Shown piece by piece: positions 8,788-16,725 of a DNA stretch of 64,000 bases; within the stretch, counting starts at the first letter, position 1; each line of letters opens with the position of its first letter. A program made the position numbers and the translations under genes. The notes beneath the pieces were generated by a model, which had not been told where the DNA came from, did not search any database, and saw only the letters and a program-made list of their open reading frames with translations. The DNA comes from Streptomyces sp. AM 4-1-1 (GTDB taxonomy: Bacteria; Actinomycetota; Actinomycetes; Streptomycetales; Streptomycetaceae): NCBI RefSeq assembly GCF_029167625.1, contig NZ_CP119145.1, positions 1,054,001-1,118,000 of the forward strand, written 5' to 3'.

Positions 8788-9381
8788 TCAGGGGCGCAGC
8801 GCCCGCAGCAGCAGGTCCGCCAGATGGTCGGCGACCTGCTGCCGGCTGAGCGGCCCGTCCGGCCGGTACCAGGTGGACAGATGGTGGACCGAGCCGAAGT
8901 GGTATTCGACCACCAGGTCGGCGGGGGTGTCCGTGGAGAACACCCCGGCGCGCTGGCCCTCCTCGACGAGGGCGCGGAAGCGTTCGTGGTAGCGGCGGCG
9001 CTCGACCCGCACCTGCCGGTTCTTCTCCGGACTCAGATGGTGCATCGAGCGGAAGAAGATCGAGGCGTCGTCGAGGTTCTCGATGGTGGTGACGACGACG
9101 TCGGCTGCGGCGTCCCGGAGCCTCCGCTCGACGGGGGCGTCGGCGTTCGCGAAGGCGTCGAGGCGCTCCTGCTGGAGCCTGAGCACCCGGGCGTAGACCT
9201 CCTGGAGCAGGTCCTCCTTGGAGCCGAAGTAGTGGTAGAGCGCGCCCTTGGTGACGCCCGCCGCCTCGACGATCTCCTGGACCGAGGTGCGGTCGTAGCC
9301 GCGCTCGGCGAACAGCCGGGTGGCGGCGGCCAGCAGTCGCTGGGGGACGGGCGCGGCGCTCTCCTCGGTCGTCCCGGCCAT
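8788..9381 (-). CDS. TetR family transcriptional regulator
   Basis: The 197-residue protein begins with a TetR helix-turn-helix (LFAERGYDRTSVQEIVEAAG, then VTKGALYHYFGSKEDLL, residues about 21-57). A helical ligand domain follows, with a KstR/FadR-like SIFFRSMHHLS segment. ATG 9381 is chosen over the upstream extension, which is low-complexity Arg/His/Pro sequence. It lies 88 bp downstream of the acyl-CoA synthetase gene on the same strand and faces the acyl-CoA dehydrogenase gene, so a role as an acyl-CoA-responsive repressor of these fatty-acid genes is likely by context. The AAGCGCTT-type palindrome found near 14.2 and 15.5 kb is absent here. Confidence 0.9.
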   Translation of the reverse strand: MAGTTEESAAPVPQRLLAAATRLFAERGYDRTSVQEIVEAAGVTKGALYHYFGSKEDLLQEVYARVLRLQQERLDAFANADAPVERRLRDAAADVVVTTIENLDDASIFFRSMHHLSPEKNRQVRVERRRYHERFRALVEEGQRAGVFSTDTPADLVVEYHFGSVHHLSTWYRPDGPLSRQQVADHLADLLLRALRP

Positions 9382-9469
9382 GTGCCGCCCACCTGCCTTT
9401 CGTGCTGTGTGCCGTGTGTACGCGGTCCGGTGCCGGGGGCACGGGTCGCGGTGCCCCGTGGTCCGGTGT

Positions 9470-11143
9470 TCAGGAGGGCGGGGTCCGGTGCGGGGGACGC
9501 AGGTCCCGCCTGAGGATCTTCCCACTCGCCGTCTTCGGCAGTTCGGCCAGGATCTCGACCTCGCGGGGGTACTTGTAGGCGGCGAGGCGTTGTTCGCAGT
9601 ACGCGCTCAGTTCGTCGGGTCCGGCCGTGGCGCCGGGGCGCAGGCTCACGTAGGCGCGGACCGTCTCGCCCCGGTAGGCGTCGGGGACCCCGACGACGGC
9701 CGCCTCGCGGACGGCGGGGTGGGTGTGGAGGACGTCCTCGACCTCGCGCGGCCAGACCTTGAACCCGGAGGCGTTGATCATGTCCTTCTTGCGGTCGATG
9801 ACGTGGAGCCAGCCTTCCCGGTCCATGAACCCGATGTCCCCGGTGCGCAGTTCGCCGTCCGGGAAGGCGGCCGCGGTGGCCTCGGGCCGCTTCCAGTACC
9901 CGGGGACGACCTGTGGGCCGCGTACCGCGATCTCGCCCGGTTCGCCGAAGGGCAGGTCGGCTCCGTGCTCGTCGATGATCCGGACGACGGTGTCGGGTCC
10001 CGGCACGCCGACCGAGAGGGTGCCGGAGACCGGGTCGACGGGGGCCTCCCGGTGGGGCGGTACGGAGGCACAGGGCGCCGTGCACTCGGTGAGGCCGTAA
10101 CCGTTGCGGAGGTACGGGCCGAGGTCCTTCCGGAACCGCTCCACCAGGGCGGGCGGCAGCGGGGCACCGCCCGACGAGATGATCCGGAACGAGGCGAAGT
10201 GCTCGCGGGTGACGCCGGGATGGGCGGCGAGGGCCATGAACGCGGTGGACGGGCCGACGGTGTAGGCGGGCCGGTGTTCGGTGAACGCGTCGAGGACGAC
10301 GCCGGGGTGGAAGCGGTGCGCGAGGGCGAGGGTCCCGGCGTTGCCGACGCAGGTGGCCAGTTCACAGACCAGGCCGGTGATGTGGAAGAGCGGGGCGAGC
10401 GCGAAGTAGCAGGCGCCTTCGGGGACGGGGTGGCCGGCGCGCTGGCGCTCGGCGTTGAACATGATGTTGCCGTGGGTGTTCATGGCGCCCTTGGGGGCGC
10501 CGCTGGTTCCGGACGTGTAGCTGATCAACGCGGTGTCCGTCGCGCGGAGTCCGGGGTCGGCGGGCGCGGCGGTGCCCCGGCGGGCGACGGTCACCAGGTC
10601 GTGCGTATCGGACGGGTGCGGCAGCCGCGCGGAGCCGAGGACGCGCGGGTCGTCGCGGGTCTGGAGGTCGTGTTCGGACGTGGTGAGGACGATCCGGACG
10701 GTCCGGGCCCGCGCGGCGGTGTCCCGCAGATGGGACTCCCAGGCGTGGTCGGCGCAGATCAGCGCGGTCGCCCCCGCGTCGTCCAGCACATGGCCGGCCT
10801 CGGCCGACTTGTACATCGGGTTGACCGGGACGACGACGGCCCCGGTCTTCCAGGCACCGAGCAGCGCGAGGACGAAGTGCGGGGTGTTCTGGAGCATGAC
10901 GGCGACGCGGTCGCCGCGCCGCAGTCCTTCGGCCGCGAGGTGCCCGGCCACCGAGTCCGAGAGTTCGTAGGTCTCGCGGTAGCTCAGGCGGCCGTCGAAG
11001 TAGGCGAGTGCCGGGTGCTCCGGAGCGCGTGCGACGCCGGCCCGGAAGGCGTGCAGCAGAGTTTCGGCGGGTGCGAGGGGGGCGCGCTGGGCGTCGCTGA
11101 GCAGGGCGAGCCAGGGTTTCGACGCGTAGCCGGACTCGGACAT
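9470..11143 (-). CDS. AMP-binding acyl-CoA synthetase (class I adenylate-forming enzyme)
   Basis: The 557-residue enzyme shows the ATP/AMP-binding loop YTSGTSGAPKGA (residues about 209-220), the A5-type motif NGYGLTECTAP, the hinge ELRTGDIGFMDREGWLHV and the C-terminal lysine in LPKTASGKILRRDL. These define an active fatty-acid or aryl-CoA ligase that makes acyl-AMP and then acyl-CoA. Length and motif spacing fit the FadD/long-chain acyl-CoA ligase group. Chain length cannot be read from sequence. It is followed on the same strand by the TetR gene and lies opposite the kinase-dehydrogenase pair, so the cluster is probably one acyl-CoA catabolic module. Confidence 0.93.
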   Translation of the reverse strand: MSESGYASKPWLALLSDAQRAPLAPAETLLHAFRAGVARAPEHPALAYFDGRLSYRETYELSDSVAGHLAAEGLRRGDRVAVMLQNTPHFVLALLGAWKTGAVVVPVNPMYKSAEAGHVLDDAGATALICADHAWESHLRDTAARARTVRIVLTTSEHDLQTRDDPRVLGSARLPHPSDTHDLVTVARRGTAAPADPGLRATDTALISYTSGTSGAPKGAMNTHGNIMFNAERQRAGHPVPEGACYFALAPLFHITGLVCELATCVGNAGTLALAHRFHPGVVLDAFTEHRPAYTVGPSTAFMALAAHPGVTREHFASFRIISSGGAPLPPALVERFRKDLGPYLRNGYGLTECTAPCASVPPHREAPVDPVSGTLSVGVPGPDTVVRIIDEHGADLPFGEPGEIAVRGPQVVPGYWKRPEATAAAFPDGELRTGDIGFMDREGWLHVIDRKKDMINASGFKVWPREVEDVLHTHPAVREAAVVGVPDAYRGETVRAYVSLRPGATAGPDELSAYCEQRLAAYKYPREVEILAELPKTASGKILRRDLRPPHRTPPS

Positions 11144-11449
11144 GCGCGGGTCGCCTCCCGGTGCGTTGAGGACGGTCCATGCTACCGAGCCGGGCGGTCC
11201 GGGTCTCCGGCGCGGGCCAGGCGACGGCTCCGGCCCCCTCGGCCCGGGACCGGCTCCGGCCCGCTACGGCCTGCTCCCACCCGCTCCCGCATGGCTCCAC
11301 CCCCGTCGGCCCGCTCCGGCCCGCCCGGAGCCGGACGGTGGGCGCGGCGGCCGGGGCGGGAACGCGCCCGGCCCTGGTCGTTCCCCGCGGCCCCCGGCCG
11401 CGTTAACGTGCGTGACCATGACAGCCGTAGCGATCTTGGAGGTAGCCGG
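11144..11449. other. 306-bp divergent intergenic region
   Basis: This holds the divergent promoters of the acyl-CoA synthetase gene and namZ. Most of it is GC-rich short-period repetition (CCGGCCCGCTCCGG-like). A more AT-rich stretch GTTAACGTGCGTGACC at about 11402-11417 is a plausible promoter or TSS zone for namZ. Just before namZ an 11-codon reading frame (ATG 11418, MTAVAILEVAG, stop 11451-11453) overlaps the namZ start as ATGA. No clear operator is visible. Confidence 0.4.
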
Positions 11450-12721
11450 ATGAGCCTGTCCAGACGTGGTGTGCTGGCCGCGAGCGGTGCGGTGGGGGCC
11501 CTGGCCGCGACGGCGGTGGGCGCGGGTCCGGCCGCCGCCGGCCCGTCGCCCTCCCGGGGGCGCGGTCCCCGGGAGCTGCGGACCGGCTTCGACCGGCTGG
11601 CCGCCGACGGCTACGGGCCGCTGCGGGGACAGAAGGTCGGGATCGTCACCAATCCGACCGGGGTCACCTCCGACGTGCGCCACATCGTCGACGTGATGCA
11701 CCAGGACCGGCGGGTGAACCTGACCGCCGTCTTCGGCCCCGAGCACGGCTTCCGCGGGACCGCCCAGGCGGGCGGCTCGGAGGGCAGGTACGACGATCCG
11801 GCGACCGGGCTCCCGGTGTACGACACCTATCTGAAGAGCGGGCGGCCGCTCGCCGACGTCTTCTCCGCGTCCGGCGTGGACACCGTGGTCTTCGACGTCC
11901 AGGACGCGGGCGCCCGCTTCTACACGTACATCTGGACGCTGTACGACTGCATGGAGGCGGCGGCGCTCGCGGGCAGGCGGTTCGTCGTGCTGGACCGGCC
12001 GAACCCGGTGAGCGGCCGGGCCGCGCTGGGCCCCGTCCTCGACCCGGCCTTCGCGACGTTCGTGGGCCGCCGGGAGATCGCCCAGGCCCATGGCATGACG
12101 GTCGCCGAGCTGGCCCTGCTGTTCAACGCGGAGTTCCTGGCCGAGCGGCCGGTGCGGCTGGACGTGGTGACGATGTCGGGGTGGCGGCGCTCGGACTTCT
12201 TCGACGCGAGCGGGCTGCCGTGGGTGCCGCCGAGCCCCAACATGCCCACGCCGGAGACGGCCCTGGTGTACTCCGGCACCTGTCTCTTCGAGGGCACGAA
12301 CCTCTCCGAGGGCCGCGGCACCACCCGGCCGTTCGAACTGCTCGGCGCCGCAGGCATCGACCACCGCTGGGCGGCGGCGGTGAACGCCCTCCGGCTGCCC
12401 GGAGTGGCGTTCCGCGAGGCGTACTTCGCGCCGACGTTCTCCAAGTTCCAGGGGAAGACGGTCGGCGGGGTGCAACTGCACGTCCATGACCGGGAGATGT
12501 TCGATCCGGTACGGACCGGGATCGCGCTCCTGGTGACGGCGAAGCGGACGTGGAGCGGGTTCGAGTGGCGCTCCGACCACTGGATCGACACCCTCACCGG
12601 CAACACCCGGGTCCGCACGATGATCGACGCGGGCGCGGACACGGACGAGGTGGTGGCGGCCTGGCACGCCGATCTGGCCGCGTTCCGCGCCGTACGGAAG
12701 AAGTACCTCCGGTATCGCTGA
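11450..12721 (+). CDS. namZ: Exo-beta-N-acetylmuramidase NamZ-like (DUF1343), Tat-exported
   Basis: The 423-residue product starts with a Tat-type signal (MSLSRRGVLAASGAVGALAA) ending near the AGPAAAG processing site. It then has the DUF1343 core: KVGIVTNPTGV, FGPEHGFRG, FDVQDAGARFYTYIWTL, RPNPVSG and a C-terminal region with FEWRSDHWIDTLTG. DUF1343 is now known as NamZ, which releases N-acetylmuramic acid from the non-reducing ends of peptidoglycan fragments, so a secreted role in wall recycling is likely. ATG 11450 is preceded by GGAGG at 11438-11442. The open frame runs back to 9320 only as an antisense shadow of the acyl-CoA synthetase. Confidence 0.9.
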   Translation: MSLSRRGVLAASGAVGALAATAVGAGPAAAGPSPSRGRGPRELRTGFDRLAADGYGPLRGQKVGIVTNPTGVTSDVRHIVDVMHQDRRVNLTAVFGPEHGFRGTAQAGGSEGRYDDPATGLPVYDTYLKSGRPLADVFSASGVDTVVFDVQDAGARFYTYIWTLYDCMEAAALAGRRFVVLDRPNPVSGRAALGPVLDPAFATFVGRREIAQAHGMTVAELALLFNAEFLAERPVRLDVVTMSGWRRSDFFDASGLPWVPPSPNMPTPETALVYSGTCLFEGTNLSEGRGTTRPFELLGAAGIDHRWAAAVNALRLPGVAFREAYFAPTFSKFQGKTVGGVQLHVHDREMFDPVRTGIALLVTAKRTWSGFEWRSDHWIDTLTGNTRVRTMIDAGADTDEVVAAWHADLAAFRAVRKKYLRYR

Positions 12722-12915
12722 CGGAGACCCACCGGGCCGTTGGTCCGGCCGCCGGCCTTTTCCGAATCACCACAAAGCGTCGACCGTTCTCCCCGTACCG
12801 TCTCAACTCCTGGACACCGTTCGCCTTTCGACGGAGCCGAATCGGGCACTCGTACGTCCACTGGATGAAGTTCGCTGTACGACACCGAACGACGAACGAC
12901 GGAGGTGGCAGTGCG

Positions 12916-13527
12916 ATGGCCGGATTCCGGAGTCTCGCGAGACAGGTCCGCGATCCCCGAGGAGACCTGGCGCTGCGGAGGTATTCGCTGCGCAAGTGCC
13001 TGGAACGGTTCGCCCCTTACGGTCACCGGGCGACCTGGGACCATCTGTGCGCCCGGCACGGGTTCGAGCCCGAGGACCGGGCGCCCGATCCGGCGCGGCT
13101 GACGAGCGCGCTGGAGGAGCTGGAGGAGGCGCGGGCCGTCTGGCTTGCGTACGAGGCGGGGTTCGCCGAGCGCCGGCGGCGGGAGAAGCACGACGGGCTG
13201 CGCCGGCCCGGGGCCTTCGACGACTGGCACCGGCGGACCTGGGGCGGGAACGGCGTGGCGCGCTGCGCCGATCCCGCCGTCCACCCCTCGGAACCGCTCG
13301 CCGACGTACTGCGCCGCATGATCGCCGCGCTGGAGACCGAGCCCGGCACCGTCTGCCCGGTGTGCGAACGGACCGGCATCGTCTGGCGCCAGGACCTGGG
13401 CCGCGAACCGAGGTCGGGCCCGGTCTGCGTGGAGTGCGGGATCGTGGTGCCGCAACCCGTGCTCACGTCCCGGGCGCTGGCGCGGGCCAGGGTGGTGCGG
13501 CCCCGGGGGCTGGCGTCGGCGGCGTGA
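12916..13527 (+). CDS. Hypothetical protein with C-terminal zinc-ribbon-like motif
   Basis: I do not recognise this 203-residue protein. It is charged, helical and Arg/Glu-rich in the first two thirds. The last third has two Cys pairs, CPVC (about residue 154) and CVEC (about 179), spaced like a zinc ribbon (VCPVCERTGIVW and PVCVECGIVVPQP). ATG 12916 follows a strong GGAGG at 12901-12905. The 194-bp region upstream is comparatively AT-rich and probably carries its own promoter. No signal peptide or membrane segment. Nucleic-acid or protein binding through the ribbon is possible but only inferred. Confidence 0.75.
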   Translation: MAGFRSLARQVRDPRGDLALRRYSLRKCLERFAPYGHRATWDHLCARHGFEPEDRAPDPARLTSALEELEEARAVWLAYEAGFAERRRREKHDGLRRPGAFDDWHRRTWGGNGVARCADPAVHPSEPLADVLRRMIAALETEPGTVCPVCERTGIVWRQDLGREPRSGPVCVECGIVVPQPVLTSRALARARVVRPRGLASAA

Positions 13528-13694
13528 AAGCTCGGAGCGCTTCCCGGGCGCCCCTCTTCTCCTCCTCGTGAGGCGACCGCCGTCACGGCACTCCTCACCG
13601 TGAGGCGATCACCGTCGCGGGCGCTCGGGGGCCGTGACGCCGGGCCGGGCCCTGGGCCCGCGCGCCACACGGTACGGTTCCCGCGTCGCCGCCC

Positions 13695-14162
13695 TCAGGT
13701 CCTTCTCGGGCGTTCGGGCATCAGCCGGGAGCCTGTCAGCCGGTCCCCGGAGATGTCGTCGGGGTTGGAGAGCACACAGGTCTCCAGTGACAGACAGCCG
13801 CAGCCGATGCAGTCGCTGAGGTGGTCGCGCAACCGGCCCAGCTGCGTGATCCGCTCGTCCAGCTCGGAGCGCCACGTCTCGGAGAGCCGCGCCCAGTCGT
13901 CGTGGGTGGGGGTGCGCTCCTCCGGCAGCTCGGCGAGGGCGTCCCTGATGGTGGCGAGCGGTATACCGACGCGCTGGGCCGCCCGCACGAAGGCGACCCG
14001 GCGCAGTGTGTCCCTGCTGAACCGGCGCTGGTTGCCGCTGGTGCGGCGGCTGCGGATCAGGCCCTTGGCCTCGTAGAAGTGCAGGGCGGACACCGCGGCC
14101 CCGCTGCGTGCGGAGAGCTGGCCGACCGTGAGTTCATGGAGTGAGTGTGGGATCTGTGGCAC
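13695..14162 (-). CDS. soxR: Redox-sensitive transcriptional activator SoxR
   Basis: The 155-residue MerR-family protein has an N-terminal winged helix (LTVGQLSARSGAAVSALHFY), the dimerisation helix, and the SoxR [2Fe-2S] cysteine cluster CIGCGCLSLETC (C118, C121, C123, C129). All four ligands are present. In Streptomyces SoxR responds to redox-active compounds such as its own pigments. The start is the GTG at 14162 (VPQIPHSLHELTVG, the conserved actinobacterial N terminus), with GAGGA immediately upstream; the frame open to 14237 is rejected. It is divergent from maoC. Confidence 0.96.
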   Translation of the reverse strand: MPQIPHSLHELTVGQLSARSGAAVSALHFYEAKGLIRSRRTSGNQRRFSRDTLRRVAFVRAAQRVGIPLATIRDALAELPEERTPTHDDWARLSETWRSELDERITQLGRLRDHLSDCIGCGCLSLETCVLSNPDDISGDRLTGSRLMPERPRRT

Positions 14163-14202
14163 TCCTCGAACCCTACTGGTCGTGTCCGGGCCGGGTCCGT
14201 CG

Positions 14203-14245
14203 TTGACAGGAACGCGTCCGCCGAACATCCTGAGCAAGCGCTTGG
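14203..14245 (+). promoter_or_regulatory. maoC promoter with KstR2-like palindromic operator
   Basis: A TTGACA -35 box (14203-14208) is followed 17 bp later by CATCCT (14226-14231). Immediately after it lies TGAGCAAGCGCTTGG (14231-14245), whose core CAAGCGCTTG (14235-14244) is a perfect 10-bp palindrome. An operator at the transcription start suits repression. The same TGAGCAAGCGCTT string occurs before the TetR gene at 15495-15507, so that TetR is the obvious candidate regulator. The motif resembles the published KstR2 consensus AnCAAGnnCTTGnT as I recall it. Confidence 0.65.
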
Positions 14246-14293
14246 AAACCTGACTCCGGGCGGTCGACAGCCGAAAGGACGGGCACCAGGGAC

Positions 14294-14755
14294 ATGGCAG
14301 AGCCGAGGATCTTCACCTCCGCGCGGGAGCTGCGGGACGCGGTGGGCGAGCGCTTGGGCCACAGCGAGTGGCTGGAGGTCGACCAGAAGCGGATCGCCCT
14401 CTTCGCCGATGCCACCGGGGACCACCAGTGGATTCACGTGGACCCGGAACGCGCGGCCGCGGGCCCGTTCGGCGCGACGATCGCGCACGGCTATCTGACG
14501 CTGTCGCTGCTGCCCGTCCTCGTACCGCAGATCATGCGGGTCGACGGGGTGCGGATGGGCCTCAACTACGGCACCGAGAAGGTCCGGTTCCCGTCCCCGG
14601 TGCCGGTGGGGTCACGGCTGCGCGCGACGGCCGAGCTGCGGAAGGTCGCGGAGGCGGGGGGCGGCGTGCAGGTCACGGTCCTCGTCACCGTCGAGCGCGA
14701 GGGCGGCGACAGACCGGTCTGCGTCGCCGAGTCGGTGTCCCGCTACTACTTCTGA
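14294..14755 (+). CDS. MaoC family (R)-specific enoyl-CoA hydratase
   Basis: The 153-residue hot-dog-fold protein has the hydratase-2 motif FADATGDHQWIHVD followed by GPFGATIAHGYLTLSL. The catalytic Asp (D43) and His (H48) are both present. It should hydrate trans-2-enoyl-CoA to (R)-3-hydroxyacyl-CoA. Length matches stand-alone bacterial MaoC proteins. It has its own promoter and operator just upstream and overlaps the convergent TetR gene by 10 bp at the 3' end. Context and the shared operator suggest control by that TetR protein in lipid or sterol-like substrate use. Confidence 0.93.
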   Translation: MAEPRIFTSARELRDAVGERLGHSEWLEVDQKRIALFADATGDHQWIHVDPERAAAGPFGATIAHGYLTLSLLPVLVPQIMRVDGVRMGLNYGTEKVRFPSPVPVGSRLRATAELRKVAEAGGGVQVTVLVTVEREGGDRPVCVAESVSRYYF

Positions 14756-15393
14756 CGGGCGCCCGGCCGTCCGCCGTCGCTCCCGACCATGCGCAGGACG
14801 AGCCCCGCGTAGAGATCGCCGACCTCGTCGGGCGTCCGGCTCCCCCGGGTGTTGAACCAGCGCGCGACGTCGATGCAGAGCGAGAGCACGGCCAGCGTGG
14901 TGCCGGGGACGTCCTGGACGTCGAACTCCCCCGCGGCCACGCCCTCGCCGATGATCCGCCGGATCACCGCGTCGCTCCTGCGGCGCAGGGCGACGATCTC
15001 CGCGCGGTGCTCCTCGCCGAGGGCGTCGAGTTCGTACTGCACGACGCGGGCGGTGGTGTGCCGCTCGGCGTGCCAGCGGACGAAGGACCTGACGGCGGCG
15101 GAGAGCCGTTCGGAGGCCGTGCCGTCGCCGTCGGCCGCCGTCTCCAGGACGAGCAGGGCCCGGTCGTGGCCGATCCGGCTGATCCGGTGGAGGAGTTCTT
15201 CCTTCGTCCTGTAGTGGATGTAGAGCGCGGCCGGGCTCATCCCGGCCCGGCCCGCGATGTCCCGGGTGGTGGTGGCGTGGTAGCCACGCTCGGCGAAGGC
15301 GTCCACGGCTGCGACGAGCAGCCTCCTGGCGGCCTCCGGCGTCACCTCGTCCCACGGCGTGCTGTCGCCGTCGCTCTCCTGCGCCGTACTCAT
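14746..15393 (-). CDS. TetR family regulator, KstR2-like
   Basis: The 215-residue product has a TetR helix-turn-helix (DAFAERGYHATTTRDIAGRAG, MSPAALYIHYRTKEELL at about 32-68). Its ligand domain contains FVRWHAERHTTARVVQYELD, typical of the KstR2/fatty-acid subgroup. ATG 15393 gives MSTAQESDGD; upstream extension to 15648 is filler. Its upstream region carries TGAGCAAGCGCTTA (15495-15508), and the same sequence overlaps the maoC promoter, so autoregulation and control of maoC are likely. KstR2 proteins respond to a CoA thioester from sterol-ring degradation; here the ligand is unknown but is probably an acyl-CoA. Confidence 0.92.
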   Translation of the reverse strand: MSTAQESDGDSTPWDEVTPEAARRLLVAAVDAFAERGYHATTTRDIAGRAGMSPAALYIHYRTKEELLHRISRIGHDRALLVLETAADGDGTASERLSAAVRSFVRWHAERHTTARVVQYELDALGEEHRAEIVALRRRSDAVIRRIIGEGVAAGEFDVQDVPGTTLAVLSLCIDVARWFNTRGSRTPDEVGDLYAGLVLRMVGSDGGRPGARQK

Positions 15394-15494
15394 CGTCGCG
15401 CGCCCCTTCCGGCCCCGATCCGTCGCGGCCGTCCTCGGCGGCGCCGCCGAGGGCAGCCCGTTCGAATGACCGGACGCACACCATACCCCGAAGC

Positions 15495-15510
15495 TGAGCA
15501 AGCGCTTAGC
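15495..15510 (-). promoter_or_regulatory. Palindromic operator upstream of the tetR gene
   Basis: TGAGCAAGCGCTTAGC contains the perfect 8-bp palindrome AAGCGCTT (15500-15507) and shares 13 consecutive bases with the maoC site at 14231-14243. On the minus strand TAAGCG followed 17 bp later by TATGGT can be read as a promoter, placing the operator over the -35 region. This supports autoregulation; the DNA-protein pairing is inferred. Confidence 0.6.
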
Positions 15511-15527
15511 CCGTCTCCGTACGGTGG

Positions 15528-15818
15528 TCAGAGCTTCTGGAAGGGGTCGTGCTCGGCGAGGATCTTCTCCAGTCTGGCCTGGTCGACGCGGCTGACGAGC
15601 CGGCCCGCCTCCTGCCGGTCCCGGATCACCTTGGCGAGGGTGAAGCACGAAGTGATCAGGTACAGGACGCCGATCGCCAGGAAGCCGCGGACCCAGGCGT
15701 TGGCGTCGAGGAAGAAGATGCCGAGGGCCACGGCGCCCATGGCGACCCCGAAGGACGCGACGGCCTGCCCGTGGAAGGCGGCGGTGCTCTGCTGCTCGAC
15801 CGATGTCGTCTCACTCAT
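15528..15818 (-). CDS. YiaA/YiaB-family inner membrane protein
   Basis: The 96-residue protein has two hydrophobic helices, SFGVAMGAVALGIFFLD (about 22-38) and FLAIGVLYLITSCFTLA (about 46-62), followed by a charged cytosolic tail. This matches YiaAB two-helix domain proteins of unknown function. ATG 15818 is chosen (MSETTSVEQQ); the longer open frame to 16334 is antisense shadow of the ArsR-like gene. It is divergent from the ArsR-like gene, with about 140 bp between the starts. Confidence 0.85.
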   Translation of the reverse strand: MSETTSVEQQSTAAFHGQAVASFGVAMGAVALGIFFLDANAWVRGFLAIGVLYLITSCFTLAKVIRDRQEAGRLVSRVDQARLEKILAEHDPFQKL

Positions 15819-15960
15819 GCGCCCAGCATCGGACGCCGTGGCGCGGGCCGCATCCGTCCGCGTACTCAGCCCGTACTCAGACTCGCGTTCGATCGCGGGG
15901 CGTCCGCCGACGGACATGGTTCGGTCGGCACCGAAGCGGGCGCGGCGCATCCTGGACCGC

Positions 15961-16692
15961 ATGGCACACACGACACGCACGGACCGCACCGCTCCCCGGC
16001 TCGCCGCTCTGGCCGCGCTGCTCGCCGACGAGACCCGCGCCTCCTTCTGTCTGGCCCTGCTCGACGGGCGCGTCCGGACGGCGGGAGAGCTGGCCCGGTA
16101 CGCGGGCGTGGCCCCGTCGACCGCCAGTGAGCACCTGGGCAAGCTGGTCGCGGGCGGTGTGCTCGCCGAGGAGCGGCAGGGCCGTCTGCGCTGTCTGCGG
16201 CTGGCCGACGCGCGGATCGCGCAGCTCGTCGAGGATCTCGGCGCCCATGTCCTGCCCGCCGACGGCGAGCCGTCGCGCGCGCCGCGCGGTCTGCGCGCGG
16301 TGAGCGCCGACAACGCGCTGGCCCGTGGCCGCACGTGTTACGACCATCTCGCGGGCCGCATCGGCATCGCGATCACCGACGCGATGACCGCGCGCGGCCT
16401 GCTGCGCCGGGACACCGACAGCCTCGTGCTCACCGATGAGGGGATCGGCTGGTTCGCCGAGGCGGGCATCCGGCTGGACCGGGGAGCCCGGCGCCCGCTC
16501 GTACGGAGCTGTCTCGACTGGACCGAACGCCGCCCGCACCTCGCGGGGTCGGCGGGGGCCGCGCTGTGCGGGCACGCGCTGGACACCGGCTGGTGCGTCC
16601 GGATCGGCTCGGGCCGCGCGGTGCGCGCGACGCCCGCCGGGGAGGACGCGCTGCGCGGCCTGCTCGGCATCGAACCGGCCACGCTTCGGTGA
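15961..16692 (+). CDS. ArsR-type winged-helix transcriptional regulator
   Basis: The 243-residue protein has an N-terminal ArsR/SmtB-like winged helix (ALLADETRASFCLALLDGR, then ELARYAGVAPSTASEHLGKL, residues about 17-65). A long C-terminal region follows, with LTDEGIGWFAEAGI and LDWTERRPHLAGSAGAALCG. The C-terminal part is typical of Streptomyces ArsR-like regulators whose ligand is unknown. No metal-binding CVC motif is present in the recognition helix, so metal sensing is unlikely. It is followed after 33 bp by an EamA exporter gene, its probable target. Confidence 0.88.
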   Translation: MAHTTRTDRTAPRLAALAALLADETRASFCLALLDGRVRTAGELARYAGVAPSTASEHLGKLVAGGVLAEERQGRLRCLRLADARIAQLVEDLGAHVLPADGEPSRAPRGLRAVSADNALARGRTCYDHLAGRIGIAITDAMTARGLLRRDTDSLVLTDEGIGWFAEAGIRLDRGARRPLVRSCLDWTERRPHLAGSAGAALCGHALDTGWCVRIGSGRAVRATPAGEDALRGLLGIEPATLR

Positions 16693-16725
16693 GCGCCGAA
16701 GAGATGGGGACCTACCTTTGCGGTC

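Noticed and set aside
9320..11449. Long plus-strand extension upstream of namZ in the 9320-12721 frame
   Set aside because: The frame is open only because it runs antisense to the acyl-CoA synthetase gene; the Tat signal and GGAGG place the true start at 11450.
13560..13625. Direct repeat CGTGAGGCGA in the gap between the zinc-ribbon gene and soxR
   Set aside because: Two short degenerate copies only; no unit length or continuation supports a repeat family, and no hairpin terminator could be made.
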